From Enterobacteriaceae bacterium 4M9 (GTDB lineage Bacteria > Pseudomonadota > Gammaproteobacteria > Enterobacterales > Enterobacteriaceae), in NCBI GenBank assembly GCA_010092695.1, contig JAADJJ010000001.1:248001-312000 (forward strand): a stretch of 64,000 nt of DNA. The letters run 5' to 3'. A program made the translations under genes and the position numbers. Numbering within the stretch: position 1 is the first letter of the stretch; each line of letters begins with the position of its first letter. Positions 9,973-18,204 of the stretch are shown in pieces. Under the pieces are notes generated by a model. That model made no database searches. It was not told where the DNA came from and saw only the letters and a list, made by a program, of their open reading frames with translations.

Positions 9973-10064
9973 GGTTAACTGCCTCGCGGTTGTGCGAATT
10001 TGGGTTTGAAGCACCCGGGGCCGGAATTCTACTCAACTTTTGACTGCCGAGAAAGTCCGGGGAT

Positions 10065-10330
10065 CGACGAGTATTAAAAAGAAGATCTTTATCTATGAGA
10101 TCTGTTCTATTGTGATCTCTTATTACGATCGCAGGTTGCTGTGGATAAGCGTTTTTATCCGTTAAGGATCAGGTTATTAGGCTGGATCGTTAGCTGTGTA
10201 CTGCCGGTGATCCTGGTCCGTATAAGCTGGGATCAGAATGGCATGTTATACACAGGGCAAAAACTGAGCGACGCTTGTACATTGGATAACTACCGGTTGA
10301 TCCAAGCTTTTAACCAGAGTTATCCACAAA
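10065..10330. other. oriC: Chromosomal replication origin oriC
   Basis: The sequence aligns with E. coli oriC between mnmG and mioC. The unwinding element has three 13-mers starting GATCT: L 10084-10096, M 10099-10111 and R 10114-10126. DnaA boxes: R1 TGTGGATAA at 10140-10148, R2 TTATACACA at 10246-10254, R3 ATTGGATAA at 10281-10289 and R4 TTATCCACA at 10320-10328. About ten GATC methylation sites fall in the region, as expected for SeqA/Dam control. The block between R2 and R4 (GGATAACTACCGGTTGATCC) is nearly unchanged from E. coli. The left 13-mer and the segment between R1 and the centre are more diverged. Confidence 0.97.
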
Positions 10331-10350
10331 AAAAGAGTCGATCTTTACAT

Positions 10351-10794
10351 TCAGTTGAGCAATTTTTGCCAGGATCCCAGCCAAAACTCCGCCGGATCCT
10401 CCGGAATTTCATGGTCGAGCACATTTATTTTGAGTGTTTCGCCCAAATGAGCGGCACCCAATTCGCTTAATAGCGTGTCGAGTTTATCGATAGCACCACA
10501 AAACGTGTCGTACTCGCGGCTGCCAATGCCGATAGCACCGTAGCGAACGGCGCTCAGATCCGGGCGCTGTTGTGCTAATTCATCAAACAGCGGCTGCAGG
10601 TTGTCTGGCAGATCGCCGGCACCGTGCGTTGAACTCACCACCAGCCAGATGCCGCTGGCCGGAAGGTCAGCAAGCGTTGGGCCGTGCAGCGTTTGCGTTG
10701 AGAAACCTGCCTCTTCCAGCTTTTGTGCCAGATGTTCCGCCACGTATTCGGCGCTGCCGAGCGTACTGCCGCTGATAAGAGTGATATCTGCCAT
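10351..10794 (-). CDS. mioC: FMN-binding flavodoxin-like protein MioC
   Basis: Flavodoxin-family protein reported to support biotin synthase electron transfer. Its transcription runs towards oriC and can influence initiation. It is 147 residues with the FMN phosphate loop ISGSTLGSAEYVAEHL and the SSTHGAGDLPDN loop. It ends about 20 bases from DnaA box R4, the standard position. Confidence 0.97.
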   Translation of the reverse strand: MADITLISGSTLGSAEYVAEHLAQKLEEAGFSTQTLHGPTLADLPASGIWLVVSSTHGAGDLPDNLQPLFDELAQQRPDLSAVRYGAIGIGSREYDTFCGAIDKLDTLLSELGAAHLGETLKINVLDHEIPEDPAEFWLGSWQKLLN

Positions 10795-10856
10795 GAATCT
10801 TCCCGCCGTGAGTAAAACGCCGGGTATTGTACGCTGTGAATCTGTTGGGATCTACC

Positions 10857-10865
10857 TGTGGACAA
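10857..10865 (+). promoter_or_regulatory. DnaA box in the mioC promoter region
   Basis: TGTGGACAA differs by one base from the DnaA box TGTGGATAA. It sits about 63 bases upstream of the mioC start, between asnC and mioC, where E. coli has a DnaA box that lets DnaA repress mioC. Confidence 0.6.
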
Positions 10866-10886
10866 TACGGGTATAAAAAATCTCTC

Positions 10887-11345
10887 TCAGGGCGTGATGG
10901 TCCGCATGATGGGGTTTTGCAGCGAGATCAGCGTTTCCGTGGACTGAATTTCGTCAATAGTTTGGATCTTGTTGATAAGTACCTGTTGCAGCGCGTCGAT
11001 AGAGCGGCACATAACTTTTATAAAGATGCTGTAGTGGCCGGTGGTGTAATAGGCCTCAGTGACTTCTTCCAGGCTTTCAAGCTTTGCCAGCGCGGACGGA
11101 TAGTCTTTGGCGCTCTTGAGGATAATGCCGATAAAGCAGCATACGTCGTAGCCCAGCCGCTTGGGGCTGATATCAATACGCGCGCCGGTAATAATGCCCG
11201 CCTGTTTCATCTTCTCCACGCGCACGTGAATGGTGCCGGGGCTGACGGCAAATTGTTTGGCCAGTTCAGCGTAGGGCGTGCGCGCATTGGCCATCAGCGC
11301 TTCCAGAATGCCGCGATCGAGATTATCGATCTGATAATTTTCCAT
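10887..11345 (-). CDS. asnC: Transcriptional regulator AsnC (Lrp/AsnC family)
   Basis: Asparagine-responsive activator of asnA. The 152 residues have an N-terminal winged helix-turn-helix (DRGILEALMANARTPYAELA) and a C-terminal RAM ligand-binding domain (TGHYSIFIKVMCRSIDALQQ). It is divergent from its target asnA, with a 152-base AT-rich control region between them. Confidence 0.97.
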   Translation of the reverse strand: MENYQIDNLDRGILEALMANARTPYAELAKQFAVSPGTIHVRVEKMKQAGIITGARIDISPKRLGYDVCCFIGIILKSAKDYPSALAKLESLEEVTEAYYTTGHYSIFIKVMCRSIDALQQVLINKIQTIDEIQSTETLISLQNPIMRTITP

Positions 11346-11497
11346 CGTTTTTCCTTATGTTTAGTGATGAATACACATTTTCAGCGCCTTAATTTTAACG
11401 AAATAAAATGTGATACGCCTTTTTTATTGTTGAATATTGAATACTGACCGCAATCTGTTGCTTAATCAGTGTCATTGGACGACAGGAGTAAATAACA

Positions 11498-12490
11498 ATG
11501 AAGACCGCTTACATCGCAAGACAACGACAGATTAGTTCCGTGAAATCCTGGTTTTCCCGCGAGCTGGAACAACGCCTGGGGCTGATTGAAGTACAGGCAC
11601 CGATTCTTAGCCGACTGGGCGACGGGACACAGGACAACCTGTCCGGCAGCGAGAAAGCGGTACAGGTAAAAGTCAAAGCCATTCCAGGCGCACAGTTCGA
11701 AGTGGTGCACTCGCTGGCGAAATGGAAGCGTAAAACGCTGGGCCAGCATGATTTCAGCGCCGGTGAAGGGCTGTATACCCATATGAAAGCGCTGCGCCCG
11801 GACGAAGATCGTCTGTCGCCAATTCACTCGGTGTATGTCGATCAGTGGGACTGGGAGCGCGTGATGGGCGACGGCGAGCGTCACCTTGACACGCTCAAAA
11901 GCACCGTTGAAACGCTGTGGCAGGCAATTAAGGCAACCGAAGCGCAGGTGAGCCGCGAATTTGGTCTGGCACCGTTCCTGCCAGAGCAGATTCACTTTGT
12001 TCACAGCGAAACGCTGCAAAGCCGTTACCCGCAGCTGGATGGCAAAGGGCGTGAGCGCGCCATTGCGAAAGAGTTGGGTGCCGTGTTCCTGATTGGTATT
12101 GGCGGTAAGCTTGCAGACGGTAAACGTCATGATGTGCGTGCGCCGGACTATGACGACTGGAGCACACCGACCGAGGGCGGTTTTGCCGGGCTTAACGGCG
12201 ATATCCTGGTGTGGAACCCGGTGCTGGAAGACGCATTTGAGATCTCTTCAATGGGTATCCGCGTTGATCCGCAAACCCTCAAGCGCCAACTGGCTATTAC
12301 CGGCGACGAAGAGCGCACCGGGCTTGAATGGCACCAGAGCCTGCTCAAAGGCGAAATGCCGCAGACCATCGGCGGTGGCATTGGCCAGTCGCGCCTTACC
12401 ATGTTGCTGCTACAGCTTTCGCATATCGGCCAGGTACAGTGCGGCGTGTGGCCAGCGGATATCGCCACCAGCGTGGAAGATTTGCTGTAA
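11498..12490 (+). CDS. asnA: Aspartate-ammonia ligase (asparagine synthetase A)
   Basis: Makes asparagine from aspartate, ammonia and ATP via an aspartyl-AMP intermediate; structurally related to class II aminoacyl-tRNA synthetases. It is 330 residues, the standard length. The N-terminal MKTAYIARQRQISSVK and the C-terminal GGGIGQSRLTMLLLQ with motif-3-type arginine are conserved. It is preceded by a GACAGGAG ribosome-binding site and ends before a strong terminator. Confidence 0.98.
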   Translation: MKTAYIARQRQISSVKSWFSRELEQRLGLIEVQAPILSRLGDGTQDNLSGSEKAVQVKVKAIPGAQFEVVHSLAKWKRKTLGQHDFSAGEGLYTHMKALRPDEDRLSPIHSVYVDQWDWERVMGDGERHLDTLKSTVETLWQAIKATEAQVSREFGLAPFLPEQIHFVHSETLQSRYPQLDGKGRERAIAKELGAVFLIGIGGKLADGKRHDVRAPDYDDWSTPTEGGFAGLNGDILVWNPVLEDAFEISSMGIRVDPQTLKRQLAITGDEERTGLEWHQSLLKGEMPQTIGGGIGQSRLTMLLLQLSHIGQVQCGVWPADIATSVEDLL

Positions 12491-12510
12491 CCCGCACTCA
12501 GAAAAGATAA

Positions 12511-12538
12511 AAAACCATCCTGCGGGATGGTTTTTTTA
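12511..12538. terminator. Bidirectional terminator between asnA and viaA
   Basis: Stem aaaaccatcc/ggatggtttt with loop tgcg, flanked by A's on the left and seven T's on the right. It can stop asnA (plus strand) and viaA (minus strand, ending at 12564). Confidence 0.85.
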
Positions 12539-12563
12539 TTGGCGATATATAAAAGAAAGAGCG

Positions 12564-14015
12564 TTAGCGCTTCCAGCGGCGCAACAGGCGGCTGCGCATC
12601 CCGGTGTCAAAGCGCCAGATATGGTCGAAGATGCGCAGAATGCCGGGCTTGCCGTGGGCTGACATCGCGACAGCGTGGAAGCGGTGGTCGTGCTGGCGTT
12701 GCAGTGTTTTTGTCTGCCCGATCACCTCTTCCGGCAGACGCTGGGCAATAAAGTCAGAAATCACCACCGCGTCAGCGTCACGCCATGCTTCGCTTTGCAT
12801 CTTTTCTGCCACCGCACGCAGGCAACTGGCGATATCGGTGCCGCCGCGAAAGCGCTGGCTGAGAAAGCGAATGGCCTGTTCAATGCCGTCGCGCCCGCTC
12901 AGCTCATAGCGCACCACTTCGCTGGAAAACAGCATGATGTAGCAGCGGCGATTGTCGGCCAGCGCAATGCGCAACAGCGCCAGGCAAAAGGCTTTGGCGC
13001 ACTGTTCGTTAAAACCGCCCATCGAGCCAGACGTATCCACACAAACGATGAACGGTCCGCGCGGTTGCTCATCAAAATCCTGATGCACCACCGGGCGTTC
13101 GGTGACTTTTTCACGCCAGGCATCACCGTGCAGCCGGTAGGTCAGCAGCTGTTTTTCTGCCAGCCTGCGGTAAAACTCAAACTCCAGCTCGCTGATGCCG
13201 AGTGTTGCCAGTTCCGGCGGCAGCAGGCGCAGGATATCGTCGCTGTGCTGCAGGCCGTCCACTTGTTCTGGCGTGGTGGCCGGTTCGCGTACCAGTTGAC
13301 GCCAGGTTTCCGTTGGTGCGTCTTTTTTCGGTACGGCTTTGGCTTCACGAGAGCGCCCCAGTTGTTCGGCCAGCTTTTGCAGTTCAGGCTGGTGCTGGAG
13401 AAATTCGCCGTATTTCACAATGAGTTGATAATCGCTGCGGCTTAACTGGCCCGCGCTGAGATCCCACAACCGCCCGGCGGCATTGTCGTTTTCTACCAGC
13501 ACCGGCTCCAGTTGGCCGCTCATCGCCAGCCGCTGTTGCACTTCTGCCAGCAGTTGTTCACGTTCGTTTTCCAGCAACTGTTGGTTAAGGGTTGAGACCT
13601 GCACAATCAGGCTCAGCCGCCAGCGCTGTAAAAACAGCGTTTGCAGGGCGGGCGTAAAGTCTGGGTTATCGGCCACCAGCTGCTGCGCCTGAGTGGTAAA
13701 CGGTGAATCCACTTCCTTTAATAGCGCAAGCGTAGTGGGCAGGCGCGCGCTGAAGGGCGCCTGCGATAGCTGCTGGCACGCCTGATATTCCTGCACTTCT
13801 TTAATCAGGTGCGGCGGTGCATGGGTTTGCTGGAGGCGGGTTTTCAGCATTTCGCGCCAGCGCGGCACGTCGCGCGTGAGTGCATTTTTCAGGCGTGGAA
13901 ATTTTTCAAAAAACACTGCCAGCTGCGGAGCCGCCAGCAGGGCAATAATAATTTCTTCTATTAACTGTCCTTCACTGATGCCGAGGATGGCATCAAGTGC
14001 TGCCAGGCTCAGCAC
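12564..14015 (-). CDS. viaA: ATPase-stimulating VWA protein ViaA
   Basis: Von Willebrand factor A-domain partner of the MoxR ATPase RavA. The RavA-ViaA complex has been linked to respiratory complexes and aminoglycoside sensitivity in E. coli. It is 483 residues. The C-terminal VWA domain starts near residue 320 with the metal-site motif VDTSGSMGG and has a further conserved ISDFIAQ segment. The start overlaps the end of ravA by 7 bases, so the two are translationally coupled. Confidence 0.97.
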   Translation of the reverse strand: MLSLAALDAILGISEGQLIEEIIIALLAAPQLAVFFEKFPRLKNALTRDVPRWREMLKTRLQQTHAPPHLIKEVQEYQACQQLSQAPFSARLPTTLALLKEVDSPFTTQAQQLVADNPDFTPALQTLFLQRWRLSLIVQVSTLNQQLLENEREQLLAEVQQRLAMSGQLEPVLVENDNAAGRLWDLSAGQLSRSDYQLIVKYGEFLQHQPELQKLAEQLGRSREAKAVPKKDAPTETWRQLVREPATTPEQVDGLQHSDDILRLLPPELATLGISELEFEFYRRLAEKQLLTYRLHGDAWREKVTERPVVHQDFDEQPRGPFIVCVDTSGSMGGFNEQCAKAFCLALLRIALADNRRCYIMLFSSEVVRYELSGRDGIEQAIRFLSQRFRGGTDIASCLRAVAEKMQSEAWRDADAVVISDFIAQRLPEEVIGQTKTLQRQHDHRFHAVAMSAHGKPGILRIFDHIWRFDTGMRSRLLRRWKR

Positions 14016-15505
14016 TGGCGTGCCTGCTTAATTTGCGTGGCGACCGCCTGTAAGCTGGCCTCAATGCGCCCGAGCCAGTCGGCGGGGATAAACAGGCATT
14101 TTTGCTGGTCGCTGAAGCGCTGATGCTGGCGGTGATAGCGCGCTTCCAGCTCATCAAGCTGCATAATGATTTCTTGCGGAATGCCGTTTTGCTGGGTGCC
14201 TGGCAGCGCCAGTGGCGTGCCCTTGAGGCTGACATCGCGAATCACCAGGTGCTGATCGGCATCCACTTCCAGCGTCAGCGGCTGGGCAAAGCCAATACCG
14301 TTGAGTTTGCCGCGAATTTCGCCGCCTTTTTGTAGCCACTGATCCAGCGAGGCTCGCACGAGCTCAACGTGAATCACTTCCATGTCGTGCAGGCGCAGCG
14401 GCTGCGACAATAGCAGAGTAACGTTGTCGCCCTGAAGCGTTTGCGCCAGTGTGTAATGCGGCTTGCGGCTGAACATGCCGCCGAGGCGCTCCACTTTGAG
14501 TGCACTGCTGTCGGTGTGCTGCTGTTGAAGCTGGAGGCGACGCTGGTGGATAGCGCCAAGGCGGGTCAGCATCTCCTGCTGTTGCCAGGCGTGGTCGGTC
14601 ATCAATAACTCGACCTGCTGACTCATCAGGTTCATGGCGTTAATGTCGTGCCACAGGCAGTCTTTGAGCAGAATCAGGTCAATGGCCGCCACCTCGCTGC
14701 GCCCACTGAAAAAGGCGCTGGCCTGAAGCAGGCGTAGCGCCTTTTTCCAGCGGCGGTCTGAGACGTAGGGCGCCTGAGTCAGCGCTTCGAGTTGCTGGCG
14801 CAGCTGGAAGATCAGTTCAAAAACCTCGCCAGGCAGTGCCACTTTGCCAATATCATCCTGCCAGCGGTGATACTCGTCGTCAGTGACCTGCAGGGCGGGC
14901 GGCACCGGGTTTTCATTTTCTGAATGCTGGCTGGTGAGCATGGCCTGGAAGTTGCTTTTTTCCTGCACGCGGTCAAGCAGCAGGCGAATCAGCATGCGGT
15001 CATAGAGTGCTTCCAGGCTGCTGTCGTCTTCCGGCAGTTCGTTGGAGGCTGCAACCAGCAGGCGCATCGGGATTTTCTCTTCCTGCGCGCCGTTGCGAAA
15101 GCGCCGCTCGTTAATGGCGGTCAGCAGCGTGTTGAGGATGGCCGGGCCTGCCTTCCAGATTTCATCAAGAAACACGATTTCTGCTTCTGGCAGGTAGCCT
15201 GCGGTCAGACGCTCGTAGCGGCCTTCATCTTTCAGCGCCTGGATAGACAGCGGACCGAACACTTCTTCGGGCGTGGAAAAGCGCGTCATCAGGTATTCAA
15301 AGGCGCGTGCGTTGCAAAATGCATACTTCAGGCGTCGCGCTATCAGGCTTTTGGCAATGCCGGGTGGGCCAAGCAAAAATACGCTCTCACCGCTTAACGC
15401 CGCCAGCAGACACAGACGCACCGCGTGGCTGCGCTCAAACAGGCCGGTTTCCAGCGCCTGGCTGAGGCGCGTAATTCTTTCTGCTAATAAATGTGAGTGC
15501 GCCAT
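14009..15505 (-). CDS. ravA: MoxR-family AAA+ ATPase RavA
   Basis: Hexameric AAA+ ATPase; in E. coli it also binds the inducible lysine decarboxylase LdcI. The 498 residues from MAHSHLLAERITRLSQ have Walker A GPPGIAKS (about residues 45-52), Walker B IVFLDEIWKA (about 105) and the sensor segment VAASNELPE. An in-frame start 20 codons upstream exists, but the ATG at 15503-15505 matches the family N-terminus. It is first in the ravA-viaA operon and divergent from kup. Confidence 0.97.
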   Translation of the reverse strand: MAHSHLLAERITRLSQALETGLFERSHAVRLCLLAALSGESVFLLGPPGIAKSLIARRLKYAFCNARAFEYLMTRFSTPEEVFGPLSIQALKDEGRYERLTAGYLPEAEIVFLDEIWKAGPAILNTLLTAINERRFRNGAQEEKIPMRLLVAASNELPEDDSSLEALYDRMLIRLLLDRVQEKSNFQAMLTSQHSENENPVPPALQVTDDEYHRWQDDIGKVALPGEVFELIFQLRQQLEALTQAPYVSDRRWKKALRLLQASAFFSGRSEVAAIDLILLKDCLWHDINAMNLMSQQVELLMTDHAWQQQEMLTRLGAIHQRRLQLQQQHTDSSALKVERLGGMFSRKPHYTLAQTLQGDNVTLLLSQPLRLHDMEVIHVELVRASLDQWLQKGGEIRGKLNGIGFAQPLTLEVDADQHLVIRDVSLKGTPLALPGTQQNGIPQEIIMQLDELEARYHRQHQRFSDQQKCLFIPADWLGRIEASLQAVATQIKQARQC

Positions 15506-15726
15506 AATTGTGTCTGCATCCTTACCTGGTGACCGGCAAAAGAAGGCAATTATAATCTTTTCCATCTATGAATAGATAACTGACTGAATCAAAGAGTAAC
15601 CTGATGTTTCTCTGGTCGTTTTCGCCAGACTCTGGGGTTCGATTTTCTCCTTAATCGTGCATACTGTGCGCCTTTTGCGGGCCTGTCGGGACGCTAAATC
15701 ATCAGTATCTGAATAAAGATTAGTCT

Positions 15727-17595
15727 ATGAACACTGATAAAAAAGAGCCTCTACCCGCGATTACACTTGCGGCGATTGGTGTGGTTTATGGCGATATTGG
15801 GACCAGCCCTCTCTATACCCTGCGCGAATGCCTGTCAGGGCAGTTTGGTTTTGGCGTGGAACGCGACGCGATTTTTGGCTTTCTCTCACTGATTTTCTGG
15901 CTGTTGATTGTGGTGGTGTCCATCAAATATCTGACCTTCGTGATGCGGGCGGATAACGCCGGTGAAGGCGGGATTTTGACGCTGATGTCGCTTGCCGGGC
16001 GCAATACCTCGGCGCGCATGACCTCGGTACTGGTTATCCTGGGACTGATTGGCGGCAGCTTTTTCTATGGTGAAGTGGTGATAACGCCCGCCATCTCGGT
16101 GATGTCGGCCATTGAGGGGCTGGAGATTGCCGCACCGTCGCTGGATGCGTACATTGTGCCGCTCTCTATCGCGGTGCTGACGCTGCTGTTTATTATCCAG
16201 AAACACGGCACTGGCCTTGTGGGTAAGCTGTTTGCGCCAATCATGCTTGCGTGGTTTCTGGTGCTGGCGTTGTTGGGTCTGCGCAGCATTATCGGCAATC
16301 CTGAAGTGCTGCTGGCGTTAAACCCGGCATGGGCGGTGCACTTTTTCATTGAATATAAAGCGGTGTCGTTTGTGGCGCTGGGCGCGGTCGTGCTGGCCAT
16401 CACTGGCGTGGAAGCGCTGTATGCCGATATGGGGCATTTCGGCAAACTGCCGATTCGCATTGCCTGGTTTACGGTGGTGCTGCCGTCGCTGGTGCTCAAC
16501 TACTTCGGCCAGGGGGCGCTGCTGCTGAAATCGCCGGAGGCCATCAAAAACCCGTTCTTTCTGCTGGCGCCGGACTGGGCGCTGATCCCGCTGCTGATTC
16601 TGGCAACGCTTGCCACGGTTATTGCCTCTCAGGCGGTGATTTCCGGTGTGTTTTCACTCACTCGCCAGGCCGTGCGCCTGGGTTATCTGTCGCCGATGCG
16701 CATCATCCACACCTCTGAGATGGAATCCGGGCAGATTTATATTCCGGTCATTAACTGGGTGCTGTATTTCGCCGTGGTGCTGGTGATTGTCAGCTTTGAG
16801 CATTCCAGCAACCTGGCGGCAGCTTACGGCATTGCGGTGACGGGCACGATGGTGCTGACCTCCATTCTCTCCTGCACCGTGGCAATCAAAAACTGGCACT
16901 GGAACAAACTGCTGGTGGTGCTTATCGGCATCGTATTTTTGTGCGTGGACGTGCCGCTTTTTACCGCCAACGTGCAGAAAATTTTCTCCGGCGGCTGGCT
17001 GCCGCTGTGCCTGGGGCTGGTGATGTTCATTATCATGACTACCTGGAAGAGCGAGCGCTTTCGCCTGCTCAGGCGTATGCACGAGCACGGCAATTCGCTT
17101 GAAGCTCTGATTGCCTCACTGGAAAAATCGCCGCCGGTGCGTGTGCCGGGGACGGCGGTGTTTATGTCGCGCGCGCTGAACGTGATTCCGTTTGCGCTGC
17201 TGCATAACCTCAAACACAACAAAGTGCTGCATGAGCGCGTGATTTTGCTGACGCTGCGCACTGAAGACGCGCCGTATGTGCATAACGTGAAGCGTGTTTC
17301 CATTGAGCAACTCTCGCCAACGTTCTGGCGCGTGGTGGCAAGCTACGGCTGGCGCGAAACGCCGAATGTTGAAGAGGTGTTTCACCGCTGCGGTCTGGAA
17401 GGGCTGAGCGGGCGCATGATGGAGACCTCGTTCTTTATGTCCCATGAGTCGCTAATTATTGGCGACAGGCCGTGGTATCTGCGCCTGCGTGGCAAGCTGT
17501 TCCTGCTGCTGCAGCGCAACGCGCTACGCGCGCCGGACCAGTTTGAAATACCGCCGAACCGGGTTATCGAACTGGGAACGCAGGTAGAAATTTAA
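15727..17595 (+). CDS. kup: Low-affinity potassium uptake protein Kup (TrkD)
   Basis: Inner-membrane K+/H+ symporter of the KUP/HAK/KT family. It is 622 residues: about twelve hydrophobic segments in the first 430 and a soluble C-terminal domain. The family signature GVVYGDIGTSPLYTLRE lies at residues 19-35, and GGEGGILTL-like text (NAGEGGILTLMS) follows. A clear terminator lies just downstream. Confidence 0.98.
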   Translation: MNTDKKEPLPAITLAAIGVVYGDIGTSPLYTLRECLSGQFGFGVERDAIFGFLSLIFWLLIVVVSIKYLTFVMRADNAGEGGILTLMSLAGRNTSARMTSVLVILGLIGGSFFYGEVVITPAISVMSAIEGLEIAAPSLDAYIVPLSIAVLTLLFIIQKHGTGLVGKLFAPIMLAWFLVLALLGLRSIIGNPEVLLALNPAWAVHFFIEYKAVSFVALGAVVLAITGVEALYADMGHFGKLPIRIAWFTVVLPSLVLNYFGQGALLLKSPEAIKNPFFLLAPDWALIPLLILATLATVIASQAVISGVFSLTRQAVRLGYLSPMRIIHTSEMESGQIYIPVINWVLYFAVVLVIVSFEHSSNLAAAYGIAVTGTMVLTSILSCTVAIKNWHWNKLLVVLIGIVFLCVDVPLFTANVQKIFSGGWLPLCLGLVMFIIMTTWKSERFRLLRRMHEHGNSLEALIASLEKSPPVRVPGTAVFMSRALNVIPFALLHNLKHNKVLHERVILLTLRTEDAPYVHNVKRVSIEQLSPTFWRVVASYGWRETPNVEEVFHRCGLEGLSGRMMETSFFMSHESLIIGDRPWYLRLRGKLFLLLQRNALRAPDQFEIPPNRVIELGTQVEI

Positions 17596-17603
17596 AGGTT
17601 GAG

Positions 17604-17630
17604 AAGCCTCTCATGGTGAGAGGCTTTTTT
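17604..17630 (+). terminator. Rho-independent terminator of kup
   Basis: Stem aagcctctca / tgagaggctt with a 3-base loop followed by a run of T's, starting 9 bases after the kup stop codon. Confidence 0.85.
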
Positions 17631-17669
17631 CATTCTGGTTGCTGAATCGATCAGGCTTATAAACAGGCG

Positions 17670-17681
17670 CGAAACGTTTCG
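17670..17681. promoter_or_regulatory. Putative RbsR operator 1
   Basis: Perfect 12-bp palindrome CGAAACGTTTCG, the core of LacI-family operators of the RbsR/PurR type. It lies about 80 bases upstream of a second copy. A spaced pair like this could support looping or tetramer binding. Confidence 0.7.
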
Positions 17682-17748
17682 ATAACGATCACACTTCTGC
17701 CAGGTTGCGATTGTTTTATGAACGCTGGGGTAATTACACTTCTTACCA

Positions 17749-17762
17749 GCGAAACGTTTCGC
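17749..17762. promoter_or_regulatory. RbsR operator 2 (rbs promoter)
   Basis: Perfect 14-bp palindrome GCGAAACGTTTCGC, placed just before the rbsD ribosome-binding site (ATGGAG, 17764-17769). It matches the known E. coli rbs operator, so ribose-responsive repression by RbsR from the same operon is expected. Confidence 0.85.
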
Positions 17763-17777
17763 TAATGGAGTAGAAAA

Positions 17778-18197
17778 ATGAAAAAAGGCACTGTACTTAA
17801 CGCTGACATTTCTTCAGTGATTTCCCGCCTGGGCCATACGGATATGCTGACTATCGCGGATGCCGGACTGCCCATACCACACGGGCCGCAGCGTATTGAT
17901 TTAGCGCTGACGAAGGGAGTTCCCTCCTTTATGCAGGTGCTGGAGACGGTGACGGCAGAAATGCAGGTTGAGGAAGCAGTGCTGGCCGCAGAGATCAAGC
18001 AGTTCAACCCGGCGCTCCACGAAACGTTGCTTGAGCTAATCAGGCAGCTGCAACAACACCAGGGTAATACCATAGCTCTGCGCTACGTGACGCATGAGCA
18101 GTTTAAGCAAGACACGGCAAACAGCCGTGCGGTGATTCGCAGCGGGGAGTGTTCCCCGTATGCGAACATCATTCTTTGTGCTGGCGTAACGTTCTGA
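17778..18197 (+). CDS. rbsD: D-ribose pyranase RbsD
   Basis: Interconverts the pyranose and furanose forms of ribose so RbsK can use it. It is 139 residues, as in E. coli, starting MKKGTVLNADISSVISRLGH, with the catalytic histidine at residue 20 and the ADAGLPIP loop. First gene of rbsDACBKR. Confidence 0.97.
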   Translation: MKKGTVLNADISSVISRLGHTDMLTIADAGLPIPHGPQRIDLALTKGVPSFMQVLETVTAEMQVEEAVLAAEIKQFNPALHETLLELIRQLQQHQGNTIALRYVTHEQFKQDTANSRAVIRSGECSPYANIILCAGVTF

Positions 18198-18204
18198 GGT
18201 CGGT

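Noticed and set aside
11462..12130. 222-codon frame opposite asnA
   Set aside because: Antisense to a fully conserved gene; composition and lack of a ribosome-binding site point to chance.
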